From contig NC_084838.1 of NCBI RefSeq assembly GCF_033115175.1, positions 90,299,968 through 90,363,967 on the forward strand: a DNA stretch of 64,000 bases. Reading direction: 5' to 3'. This DNA is from Lepus europaeus. Taxonomy: Eukaryota > Chordata > Mammalia > Lagomorpha > Leporidae. The position numbers were made by a program, and so were the translations under genes. Below are positions 38,101-45,849 of the stretch, piece by piece; within the stretch, counting starts at the first letter, position 1; each line of letters starts with the position of its first letter. The notes under the pieces were generated by a model that searched no databases, was not told the DNA's origin, and was given only the letters and a program-made list of their open reading frames with translations.

Positions 38101-41100
38101 GTGGGTCAGGACCAAGCTAAAGCTAGGAGACCCAACTCAGTCTGAGTCTCACATTTTCATGGGAGGTATACTACTACTTGAGTTATAACCTGCTGTTTCC
38201 CATTTGTAGGAACCAGCATCTAATTTAGTGTTGGGATCTAAACTCATGCACTTAGAAAAGGTATGGGGACATCCTAACAAGTGTCCTAACACAATGGCAC
38301 CAAAATGCCTACTCCCAAAATATAATCAACCTAAAAACATGAAACTAAAACAAAAATAGTGATAAGTCCAAAGTTGAATATTATTTATGAAATTGTGAGG
38401 TAGAGCCAAAACTATCTATAGAGATAAATGTTTAATCCTACATAATATATTTATATTTAATTTACATTTGTTGTTTCTATGCATATTTAAATAAGAGAGG
38501 TTGAAGTTCTATACTTGAAGCATTCACAGGTTAGAAAATACAAAGAAACTACAAAGAAAATAGAAAGTAAGTTTTGATAAATCAGACAGGAAAAAGAAAA
38601 CAAAAACAAAATACAGAGAGAGCATACAAAATGCTAAAGTAAATTCTAATGAAAAAATTAATTAAGTAAATAAACTTACCTAGATTAATAAACAAAATGA
38701 GATTAAAAAAACAAAATGCAGGTCAATTCTGAAAAGGGATATTTACACAAATCTAGAGAAGAATTTTAACACCAAGAGAATATAGTATAAATGGTGAAAC
38801 ATCAATACATTTGAAAAATCTAATAAAATTCACAAATTCCATGGAAAAAAGTTAACAAAATTACTGAAAGAATAAATGAAAAATATTTCTAATCGCACGT
38901 TTATGAGAGGACTTCAGAAAGGGAACTGAAAGCTAAGTCTATTTTATTGTGAAATTGAAATGTATTTTTCATGAATTTTATGAAGATTGGTCATATCATT
39001 AAATTTGAATCCATAGTTTAATTCTTTCCCATTATTTATATTGTGACCAAGAACTTCACTGGAGCCCACTATCAGATTCAACAATAATAACAAATTACAA
39101 AAATGCTTTCATTGAGAAGGAAAAATGGGTGAATCTCTTCATTGGATGAATAAAGCTAACTTTTATACCTATATCTTGCAATGCCATTAGAATAAACACA
39201 CTTTAAAGGCCTCTTCACCTTCTTTATTTAAATTTACTTCCTACTTCAAATCTAGATATATTTTTGAAGGTTATATATAATGACTAAATAAGATTTATGC
39301 AAAGTAATAGAAAACACTACTTTCTGGAAAATAACAGAAATAACAATCGCCATAATTGCCAAAAATGCAATGAAATTAAACACTTTTTCATTATGTACAA
39401 ATGCAAATTTCTTCAAAAAAGTTCACGGAAATTGGATTAAAAGATATGTTTATTTTGGCACAAGAAAGTAAAATCTATGCAGTTATTTAAAAATGTGTTT
39501 TTCCATGAAATTTTGGTACTTCCTTGTAGATAACAAACACAAGTCTTACTCAATTACCAGTAGTACAGAACTGTCTTAAGGACACTGATGGCACCCTGAA
39601 AAACATATCAGGTTTTCTGGCTCAACATTGAAAGCAAGAATGAGCATTGTGCGCGTTTCTACCAGATAACGTTTTGGAAGTCCTAATCTACATAATTTTC
39701 AGAGAAAGAAATAAATGGAGGCCGGCGCCGCGGCTCAATAGGCTAATCCTCCGCCTGTGGTGCCAGCACACCAGGTTCTAGTCCCGGTTGGGGAGCCGGA
39801 TTCTGTCCCAGTTGCCCCTCTTCCAGGCCAGCTCTCTGCTATGGCCCAGGAGTGCAGTGGAGGATGGCCCAAGTCCTTGGGCCCTGCACCCCATGGGAGA
39901 CAAGGAAAAGCACCTGGCTCCTGCCTTCAGATCAGCGCAGTGCACCGGCCACAGCGCGCCAGCCGCGGCGGCCATTGGAGGGTGAACCAACAGCAAATGG
40001 AAGACCTTTCTCTGTCTCTCTCTCTCTGTTCACTCTGCCTGTCAAAAAAAAAAAAAGAAATAAAAAGAAAAATTGGCTGGAAATAAAAAATGAAACTGGT
40101 GTTATTTCAGATGACATTGCAAGTATAAAATCCAATTAAATTAATGAATAGCTGAATTTAGTGATGATTGAGCGGAATTTAATATCAAAAAAGCCCATTT
40201 CTACATTCCATTCTATGCCATTTAAAAATGAAATTATAAATAACATTTACTATATCTGAAATGTGGGATATACTGAGAGATAAATGTCACACAGTTTTCA
40301 AACAGTCTGCCTAAAAACTTAAATAGCATTTAGAAAAGTAAATGAATGGAATACATGAAGTGATAAAGAATTTTCACTGTTGGGAAAACTCAATATTAGT
40401 ATTAATTGTACTAACTATTTCATTTGATGATTAAATGACTTTTCAACTAAAATTATACCAACATATTTTGTAGAATAAATTACAACTTATTATAGAATGA
40501 GAGTACTTACTATATCAGAAAGAAAGTATTATGGTTAGATATACTAGTGGCTTTCAAAAAATTCACAGAAAATTCATAAGAAAAGGTATAGATTTCAAAA
40601 TGCACACCTAAATAAACACATATTTGAACTCAGTTTTTCACAATAGGTTTGATGTAGCCTTATGTTTCCCTTAAATGCAGTAAATTATCAAACTTGTGGT
40701 TGTTTCTTAATAACTACTCATTTAATGAATTAACCAAAGAAATTAGCACTGAAATTAATTCTATGTATAGACATAATAGTATTCTGTGACAAGAAAAACA
40801 TGCTCTAATGGATATGCCACATAGTAGTAAATAAGAAGAAAAAATAATAACTTTGAACCATATGAAAATGGAAGACTAAATTGGAATAATTTATAACATA
40901 ACATTTTTTTATTTTGCTGTATGGAGAAAAAAGAAAAGAAATTGGCTCAATGAGTCCAGTTAGCTTCTGTTGGAAGAATTAGGAGTAGGGAGATCTATGC
41001 ATGAGAAATATGACTCTGGACTGATGACAATATGAATTTCTCACCAGACATGGATCAGTGTATGAAGTGTGCAGATCATCAGTACGCTAATGTGGAGCGA

Positions 41101-41970
41101 AACCAATGCCTCCAGAAAGCTGTGACCTTTCTTGGTTATGAAGACCCCTTGGGGAAGTCCCTGGCCTGCACAGCTCTGGGCTTCTCTGTCCTCACAGTGC
41201 TTGCTTTGGGCATCTTCGTGAAGCACCGAGACACTCCCATCGTCAAGGCCAATAACCGGGTTCTCAGCTACGTCCTCCTCATCTCCCTCACCTTCTGTTT
41301 TCTCTGCTCCTTACTCTTCATTGGACGTCCCAACACGGCCACCTGCATCCTCCAGCAGACTACATTTGGGATGGTGTTCACCGTGGCTGTCTCCACTGTC
41401 TTGGCCAAAACTATTACTGTGGTTCTAGCTTTCAAGATCACTGCTCCAGGGAGAAGAATTCGGCATTTGCTGGTGTCAGGGGCGCCTAATGCTGTCATTC
41501 CCATCTGCTCCCTCATCCAACTGACCCTTTGTGGAATATGGCTGGGGACCTCTCCTCCTTTCATCGACACAGATGTACACGCTGAATATGCACACATCAT
41601 CATTGTGTGCAACAAGGGCTCAGCCACTGCCTTCTACTGTGTCCTGGGATACCTGGGCTCCTTGGCCCTGGGCAGCTTTACTGTAGCTTTCCTAGCCAGG
41701 AACCTGCCCGACACATTCAATGAGGCCAAGTTCCTGACATTCAGTATGGTGGTTTTCTGTAGCGTCTGGGTCACCTTCCTGCCTGTCTATCACAGCACCA
41801 AGGGGAAGGTCATGGTGGCTGTGGAGGTCTTCTCCATCTTGGCCTCCAGTGCAGGGCTCCTAGGCTGCATCTTTGCCCCGAAGTGCTACGTTATTTTGTT
41901 GAGACCCGATAGGAACTCTCTGCATGGGTTTAGGGATAAAGTGCAACCTGGGATAAATAAGCCCTCTTAA
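15625..41970 (+). CDS. Vomeronasal type-2 receptor (V2R), complete six-exon gene
   Basis: This is a pheromone-receptor-type family C GPCR, expected in the plasma membrane of vomeronasal sensory neurons. Joining 15625-15821, 25811-26102, 26876-27682, 28403-28630, 37001-37124 and 41048-41970 gives 2571 bases: 856 residues plus stop, the usual V2R length. All introns are GT-AG and phases match: the exon 1/2 junction splits a Gln codon, exons 2/3, 3/4 and 4/5 join in phase 0, and exon 5/6 splits an Asp codon. Residues 1 to about 22 are a signal peptide, about 30-508 the Venus-flytrap ligand domain, about 509-575 the cysteine-rich linker, and about 587-836 seven helices ending in the [10 protein letters not shown] signature. 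No stop or frameshift was seen. The start is the ATG directly before the hydrophobic leader. The nearest family is mouse-type family A Vmn2r. Which ortholog it is, and whether it is expressed, cannot be told from sequence. Confidence 0.93.
16888..17212 (-). repeat. CSINE in V2R intron 1
   Basis: An antisense copy from AAAAATGTTTATTTATTTA to CCACAGTGCCAGCCCC. It is absent from the corresponding position in block B (near 57430), so it was inserted after the V2R block duplication. Confidence 0.85.
18345..18690 (+). repeat. L1 ORF2 3' fragment (old)
   Basis: Matches include CAAATGGCCAAAAGATAC, GGGAAATGCAAATAAAAACC and GTTAGAATGGCTATTATCC, typical of the C-terminal part of L1 ORF2. It is strongly diverged, and the region is missing from block B. 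Confidence 0.65.
19011..19925 (-). mobile_element. L1 3' UTR, 5'-truncated insertion in V2R intron 1
   Basis: This is an antisense L1 3' end including the C-rich (G-rich on L1 sense) tract at 19081-19140. Short direct repeats resembling ATTTAATTTTT flank it (about 19008 and 19931), fitting a target-site duplication. It is absent from block B. The 116-codon frame at 19360 is not a gene. Confidence 0.85.
20700..21055 (-). repeat. Old CSINE shared by both V2R blocks
   Basis: A highly diverged antisense copy (TTTGAAAGGCAGAGAGAC, CTGCTGGCTCAC). The equivalent lies at about 59260-59530, so the insertion predates the V2R duplication. Confidence 0.65.
21622..21960 (+). repeat. CSINE, sense, V2R intron 1
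   Basis: The copy runs from AGGCTAGTGGTGGCACACTA to TAAATAAAATAAATGC. The core GTTCCTGGCTCCTGGCTTTGG is clear. Confidence 0.8.
21961..22180 (+). repeat. Old CSINE fragment
   Basis: A diverged sense fragment (ACAGTTAAGCTGCTTGCATCC, TGCCTAGGCTCAAGGCC, CCCATGTGGCC) directly behind the previous copy. Confidence 0.5.
22181..22855. other. V2R intron 1, unassigned A-rich stretch
   Basis: No exon or named repeat seen. Open frames on the - strand here are low-complexity. Confidence 0.4.
22856..23187 (-). repeat. CSINE, antisense
   Basis: Runs from AAAAAAGATTGATTTACTTA to CCACAGTGCCAGACCC, with a full core. Confidence 0.85.
23196..23518 (-). repeat. CSINE, antisense
   Basis: A second antisense copy immediately after the previous one, ending CCACAGCGCCAGCC. 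The two form a tandem pair of separate insertions. Confidence 0.85.
24245..24588 (+). mobile_element. Young CSINE with target-site duplication
   Basis: Sense copy, GGGCTAGCGCCGTGGCTCAACAG type, with an A-tail. The 13-base direct repeat AAGAACCTATATC flanks it (24232-24244 and 24588-24600), showing an intact retrotransposition event in V2R intron 1. Confidence 0.92.
25005..25290 (-). repeat. Old CSINE, antisense
   Basis: Diverged copy starting TTTATAGGTTTACCTGAAAG, with GAGCCCAAGCAATCTGAACC and a degraded end. Confidence 0.55.
25331..25700 (+). mobile_element. Young CSINE with perfect target-site duplication
   Basis: Close to the GC-rich young CSINE consensus (GGCCGGCGCCGCGGCTCACT), ending in an AATA microsatellite tail. 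The 15-base perfect repeat AAGATTTCAGGGGGA sits at 25316-25330 and 25701-25715. It lies only about 110 bases upstream of V2R exon 2 and is probably one of the youngest insertions in the window. Confidence 0.95.
25811..26102 (+). CDS. V2R gene 1, coding exon 2
   Basis: The exon is 292 bases, which I recall as the standard V2R exon-2 size. It encodes residues 66-163 of the ligand-binding domain, including [20 protein letters not shown], a conserved V2R/family C segment, and a sequon-bearing PNYTC near a conserved Cys. The acceptor is ATGCAG before 25811 and the donor is GTGAGG at 26103. Reading continues in phase 0 into exon 3. A young CSINE ends about 110 bases upstream in the intron. Confidence 0.93.
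26455..26818 (-). repeat. Old CSINE filling most of V2R intron 2
   Basis: Diverged antisense copy (GGTTCACTCCTCAAAGGGCC, AAGCCAGGAGCCAAGAAC) ending about 55 bases before the exon 3 acceptor. Exon 3's polypyrimidine tract lies outside it. Confidence 0.65.
26876..27682 (+). CDS. V2R gene 1, coding exon 3 (main ligand-binding exon)
   Basis: The exon is 807 bases (269 codons), residues 164-432. It begins [12 protein letters not shown] and contains [20 protein letters not shown], a strongly conserved V2R stretch, then the [16 protein letters not shown] motif and several N-glycosylation sequons (for example NCS and NAS). The acceptor is TTCTCTTCAG ending at 26875 and the donor is GTAAGG at 27683. 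Open reading runs on past the donor for about ten codons into intron before a stop, which is incidental. An old SINE ends about 55 bases upstream of the acceptor. Confidence 0.94.
28403..28630 (+). CDS. V2R gene 1, coding exon 4
   Basis: The exon is 228 bases (76 codons), residues 433-508. It begins [18 protein letters not shown], the canonical start of V2R exon 4, and completes the C-terminal part of the Venus-flytrap domain. It ends at IKQ with donor GTAGGT at 28631; the acceptor is CTTTTAG before 28403. Both neighbouring junctions are phase 0. The following intron 4 is about 8.4 kb and mostly L1. Confidence 0.93.
28770..30290 (+). mobile_element. Old L1 ORF2 fragment, split by a younger L1
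   Basis: 28770-28942 and 29927-30290 translate in pieces as L1 ORF2. The first holds a CATTCATGATAAAA-type segment before the catalytic box; the second holds GATGACATGATCTTATAT, the catalytic box region. The 28943-29914 insertion interrupts it. Located in V2R intron 4. Confidence 0.75.
28943..29914 (+). mobile_element. L1 3' UTR insertion with target-site duplication
   Basis: A sense, 5'-truncated L1 consisting only of 3' UTR, from GGAGGAGATGTACAATTTGG to an AATAAAAGTTAAAAAA tail. The direct repeat AAAATTACAGAG lies at 28931-28942 and 29915-29926. Confidence 0.92.
32090..32428 (-). repeat. CSINE nested in L1, with ATT tail
   Basis: An antisense copy whose tail is a (TTA)n microsatellite at about 32090-32123. 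It runs to CCACGGCACCGGCCCC. CTTTTCTATTTCTTTA sequence resumes the L1 afterwards; similar bases precede the insertion, consistent with a duplicated target. Confidence 0.88.
33735..33960 (-). repeat. L1 3'-end fragment nested in L1
   Basis: A short antisense L1 3' end: the tail side starts near ATTTTTTATTTCATAAATG, then the C-rich tract at 33796-33850 and GAAGATCAGCTTAGTATATA. It is 5'-truncated after about 220 bases. Confidence 0.8.
35088..35400 (-). repeat. CSINE nested in L1
   Basis: An antisense copy from TTAATTTATTTGACAGG to CCACAGTGCCGGCCCC. Confidence 0.88.
36674..36760 (+). repeat. CSINE 5'-end fragment
   Basis: A short sense piece: CCAGTGCTGTGGCATAAAGG through TCCATATGGGCACTGGCTAG. 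Confidence 0.6.
37001..37124 (+). CDS. V2R gene 1, coding exon 5 (cysteine-rich linker)
   Basis: The exon is 124 bases, which I recall as typical of this exon in family C receptors. It encodes residues 509-549 plus one base of codon 550. The peptide begins [14 protein letters not shown] and continues with the paired CC and the CIPCPENE motif, which carry the disulphide-forming cysteines that couple the ligand domain to the membrane domain. The acceptor is TTTTCCTCAG ending at 37000 and the donor is GTAAGT at 37125. Confidence 0.93.
37810..38022 (-). repeat. CSINE, truncated, V2R intron 5
   Basis: The 5' two thirds of an antisense copy, from CAGAAGTTTCAGGAGCC to TCACAGTACAGGCCCC. Confidence 0.75.
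38030..38312 (-). repeat. Old CSINE
   Basis: Diverged antisense copy starting AAGTTTTTATTTAATAG, with CCATTTGCTGCTTCACTCC. Confidence 0.55.
38313..39719. other. V2R intron 5, AT-rich, unassigned
   Basis: No exon seen. Around 39412-39540 there is a TTCAAAAAAGTTCACGG ... CCATGAAATTTTGGTACTTCC arrangement, and similar words near 38920 and 40553, which may be old DNA-transposon remnants. I cannot name the family. Confidence 0.35.
39720..40065 (+). mobile_element. Young CSINE in V2R intron 5
   Basis: Sense copy near the young consensus (GGCCGGCGCCGCGGCTCAAT) with an A-tail. An AAAGAAATAAA-type repeat lies on both sides, a likely target-site duplication. Confidence 0.9.
40066..41047. other. V2R intron 5, AT-rich, unassigned
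   Basis: No coding sequence or clear repeat seen before the exon 6 acceptor. Confidence 0.4.
41048..41970 (+). CDS. V2R gene 1, coding exon 6 (seven-transmembrane domain)
   Basis: The exon is 923 bases, residues 550-856, and carries the whole membrane domain as in all family C chemoreceptors. It opens with the last linker cysteines (DMDQCMKC, then NQC). Seven hydrophobic helices follow: TM1 at about 587-607, TM3 with a conserved Cys just before it ([10 protein letters not shown]), TM6 [15 protein letters not shown], and TM7 ending [12 protein letters not shown]. The acceptor is CTCACCAG ending at 41047. The stop is TAA at 41968. The short tail after TM7 is about 20 residues, as usual for V2Rs. 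Confidence 0.95.
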
Positions 41971-42109
41971 GTCATAACTCATGAGTTTCCCTAAATAGAG
42001 GGTCTGAGACAAAGCTCTGTCACTACTGCATTCAGGTATTAAATGACAATATGGAACTGACTGCAATGTACAAGTGACTTGTGCTTTTTTCTCTAATACT
42101 ATTTGCATT

Positions 42110-42115
42110 AATAAA
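42110..42115 (+). promoter_or_regulatory. Polyadenylation signal of V2R gene 1
   Basis: An AATAAA hexamer lies about 140 bases after the V2R stop codon and is the first candidate downstream. A young CSINE inserted about 60 bases further on, so the cleavage site should lie just before that insertion. This is inferred from position only. Confidence 0.6.
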
Positions 42116-42172
42116 ACCACCACCCATCACCTTTTCAACTTTGAATTAAATATGGATTTTCTGTTGTTCCCA

Positions 42173-42500
42173 ATTTTTTTTGACAGGCAGAGTGGATGGT
42201 GAGAGAGAGAGAGAGACAGAGAGACAGGTCTTCCTTTACCATTGGTTCACTCTCCAATGGCCGCTGCGGCTGGCGCACTGTGCTGATCCGAAGCCAGGAG
42301 CCAGCTGCTTATCATGGTCTCCCATAGGGTGCAGGGCCCAAGGACTTTGGGCCATCCTCCACTGCACTCCCAGGCCACAGCAGAGAGCTGGCCTGGAAGA
42401 GGGGCAACCGGGACAGAATCTGGCGCCCCAACCGGGACTAGAACCCGGTGTGCCAGCGCCGCTAGGCAGAGGATTGTCCTATTGAGCCATGGCGCCAGCC
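42173..42500 (-). mobile_element. Young CSINE just 3' of V2R gene 1, with target-site duplication
   Basis: Antisense copy from TTTTTTTTGACAGGCAG to CCATGGCGCCAGCC. The 12-base repeat CTGTTGTTCCCA is present at 42161-42172 and 42501-42512. It sits about 60 bases after the AATAAA. Confidence 0.93.
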
Positions 42501-42888
42501 CTGTTGTTCCCATTACATCTTCAAAGAATCCTACAATCCTTGTTTGATTTTGTTTTTATGATTCCCATTTATGTTGTCTTCCATCTGGCTTTTCAACTAT
42601 TTTTACTTTTTCATAATATACTAATATTATATATTATAAATATTATATAATATAAATATTACTCTCTTTCTGGTCCTCTAACATGTTTCAATGAGTTGTT
42701 TTTTTCCTTTTGAAGAAATACCAGAAGTTTAATATGCTGGATATAGTATACTTTGATAGCTTATATATAGTTTTGTTATTTTTTTGATATTTTCAACACT
42801 CCTGAGACTTCTAATATAGATTTTATGTTTCATGTGACCTTTGAAATTGTTCAATTCAAATAGCAAAATTCATACAGTAAAATAAATG
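42501..42888. other. AT-rich spacer
   Basis: Includes a palindromic AT tract (about 42618-42660, ATATTATA-type). No gene seen. Confidence 0.4.
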
Positions 42889-43242
42889 CTGGCTGGCGCT
42901 GCGGCTCAATAGGCTAATCCTCTGCCTGTGGCGCCAGCACACCGGGTTCTAGTCCCGGTCAGGGCGCCGGACTCTGTCCTGGATGCTCTTCTTCCAATCC
43001 AGCCCTCTGCTGTGGCCCGGGAGTGCGGTGGAGGATGGCCCAAGTGCTTGAGCCCTGCACCCGCATGGGTACCAGGGGAAGCACCTGGCTCCTGCCTTCA
43101 GATCAGCGTGGTGCGCCAGCCCCAGCACACCGGCCACGGCAGCCATTGGGGAGTGAACCAACGGAAAAGGAAAACCTGTCTATCTGTCTCTCTCTTTCAT
43201 TCACTGTCCACTCTGCCTGTCAAAAAAAAAAGAAAAAAAATG
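42889..43242 (+). mobile_element. Young CSINE, sense
   Basis: Starts GGCTGGCGCTGCGGCTCAAT and ends in an A-rich tail. AAATGCT-type repeats flank it. Confidence 0.88.
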
Positions 43243-43780
43243 CTATATACTATAGTATAATTCATATAGCACAATAATTGTTTAATATTTTTAAATTGTA
43301 TGTATTCATTTTTCAGTGTAGAACTTTAATACATATATTTAATGTGTTAATATCATTTTTGGTTCAGACCTACTTCTTAAACATTCAAAAAGGGTTTACT
43401 GTACATATTTTATGTGTACTTTGAAATTTCAGTAAATGTGTATAATGTGCACTGATCAAATTCATACTTCTTTCTCCTTTTCCTTCCTTTATGATTGACT
43501 CTTTGAGCACCTCTCTTTTATTTGCTCAGAAAATATTTAGCAAATGGTTGTGAACTTTAGTTATCTAACTGTGCTGGGCTGTTTTGGTACCTGTGATCCA
43601 ACCACATTCTGCCCTCCAGTAATCAAAAGGAAGAATATTTGTGTTTACATCTCTGTGTCATGTTTATTTCTCTTAAGAAAATATTAAAAATATATGTGGA
43701 GTGAAACATGCTTTGGCATGTGGTATGGGGAACAATATACAGCAGCTACACTAACTGCCCATTTTATTAAGATTATTTCT
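43243..43780. other. Unassigned spacer before composite element 1
   Basis: No gene or recognised repeat. Confidence 0.4.
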
Positions 43781-44707
43781 TGAGAGAGCGGCAAGATGGC
43801 GGAATAGGCAGGGAGCACACTATTAGTCCGGGGGAGAGACAGTTTAATATAACTGGAGATACTGCAGGGTCAAGGAAGAGTAGGGGATGAAACAGCAGAG
43901 GAAACTCTTCCGGAACTAGTGATTCACAGTGGACCTGCGTGGAGAGCGTGGGAGCCCAAGTTCGGGACACCAGCGGCGGACTCAACGCACCAGCGCTGGA
44001 ACACGAGGTGAGCCGAACCTCAATAGCCCGAGACACCAGCGGGCAAGCGGAAAGAGGAGACTAGAGGGAACGAGGCTTGAAACTCCGTGGGGAAAAATTC
44101 ACCAGGCTAACTAGAAGAGAGAGAGGAAAAAAATAAAAAAGTGACCGATACGGACACAAGTTTCTCTCTCTCCGCTCACCTCTCAAAGGTGAGCAAGACA
44201 GAGCAGGCGCCATTTTGGACATACGTCATAAGCAGGGCGACCTCAGGTCTGCACCGGCCCTGAGCCTAGCAGAAAAACCTGACTCTGGGGGGAGGGGTGA
44301 AATAACAGGAGATTAGCATCTAACTTGGCAACCCAGTGGGAGACTGCAGGAGAATTGGAGCCCACACTGAGGGCAGCACAGATTCCCTGTGTGGTCCTTG
44401 GGAAAGAGCTTCCAATCTCTGGCTCCTGTGGGTATATCATTTGCCTGCTAACTACCTCCAATCACGTTCAGCTGTGCGGAATTACTTCCCCTTTGAATCA
44501 AAAAAAGAAAGAAAGAAAGAGATTTACCACACCTAACCTGGGAGTGTCATCTTTGACACACCCTCAACCCTGAGGAACCAAACACAGCTCTCAGTCCACA
44601 CTCATCTCAAGCCTCTAAGGCTCCACCGAAAGCAGACAGTCCACTTACTATAGAGCCATAGTGTAACAAGAAAAAACAACACAGTGAAGAAACCAAATAT
44701 CTCCAAC

Positions 44708-45745
44708 ATGCAAAACAACAAACGAAAAACCAAGCTAACAAGAACAAGGAAGACACTATGACACCCCCAAATGAAAAAGACACCCCAATTCAATATTATG
44801 AAGATGATGAGATAGAAGAAATGCAAGAAGCAGATCTCAAAAAAATTGATAAGAACATAAAGAAGTTCACAAAAACAAATTCTTGAACTACAGAAATCCT
44901 TAATGGACAAGATAGAAAATCTCAATTGTGAACATGAAATATTAAGGAGGAATCAAAATGAAATGAAACAACTAGTGGAACAACAAACTGTGATAGTGAC
45001 GAGAAATCATAATGACATGAAGAATTCAATACATCAAATGACAAACACATTAGAGAGCCTTAAAAACGGAATGGGCGAAGCAGAAGAGAGAATATCAGAC
45101 TTAGAAGACAGAGAACAGGAAAGGAAACAGGCAAACCAAAGAAAAGAAGAAGAAATTAGAAATCTAAAAAATATTGTCGGGAATCTACAGAATACTATTA
45201 AAAAACCCAACATTCGGGTTCTAGGAGTTCCTGAAGGCATGGAGAGGGAGAAAGGATTAGAAGGCCTTTTAAGTGACATACTAGCAGAAAATTTCCCAGG
45301 TTTGGAGAAGGACAGAGGCATCTTAGTACAGGAAGCTTATAGAAACCCTAATAAACATGACCAAAAGAGATCCTCACCACGACACGTCGTAATCAAACTC
45401 ACCACAGTGAAACATAAAGAAAAGATCCTAAAATGTGCAAGAGAGAAACGTCAGATTACTCTTAGAGGATCTCCAATTAGACTCACAGCTGACTTCTCAT
45501 CAGAAACCCTACAAGCTAGAAGGGAATGGCGAGACATAGCCCAGGTACTAAGAGAGAAAAACTGCCAGCCCAGAATACTATATCCTGCAAAGCTCTCATT
45601 TGTGAATGAAGGTGAAATTAAGACTTTTCATAGCAAACAGAAACTGAAAGAATTTGTTGCCACTCATCCTGCCCTGCAAAAGATGCTTAAAGATGTCTTA
45701 CACACAGAAACACAGAAACATGGTCACCAATATGAAAGAAGGTAA
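44708..45745 (+). pseudogene. L1 ORF1 of composite copy 1 (near intact)
   Basis: L1 ORF1 is the RNA-binding chaperone of the L1 RNP. From 44903 there is an open frame of 280 codons. It has a coiled-coil region (heptad-like, about 45000-45170), then the RRM-like part (NIRVLGVPEG, LAENFPGL) and the C-terminal domain ([16 protein letters not shown]). Before 44903 the frame is broken: a one-base loss near 44720 relative to copy 2 shifts the N-terminus, and another frame change lies near 44850. The ATG at 44708 aligns with that of copy 2. The C-terminal two domains look intact, so it is only recently dead or expressed shortened. Confidence 0.85.
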
Positions 45746-45849
45746 AGGAAGGAAACCTCATAGCAAAAGGTCACAGGAAGCTCAATTTCTCTTTGACATA
45801 GAATTAAACTCTGATGCTCTGTGAAAGCAATGTGTTAAAGTAATCTATT

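Noticed and set aside
41268-41627. 119-codon open frame on the - strand
   Set aside because: Shadow of the conserved V2R exon 6 coding strand.
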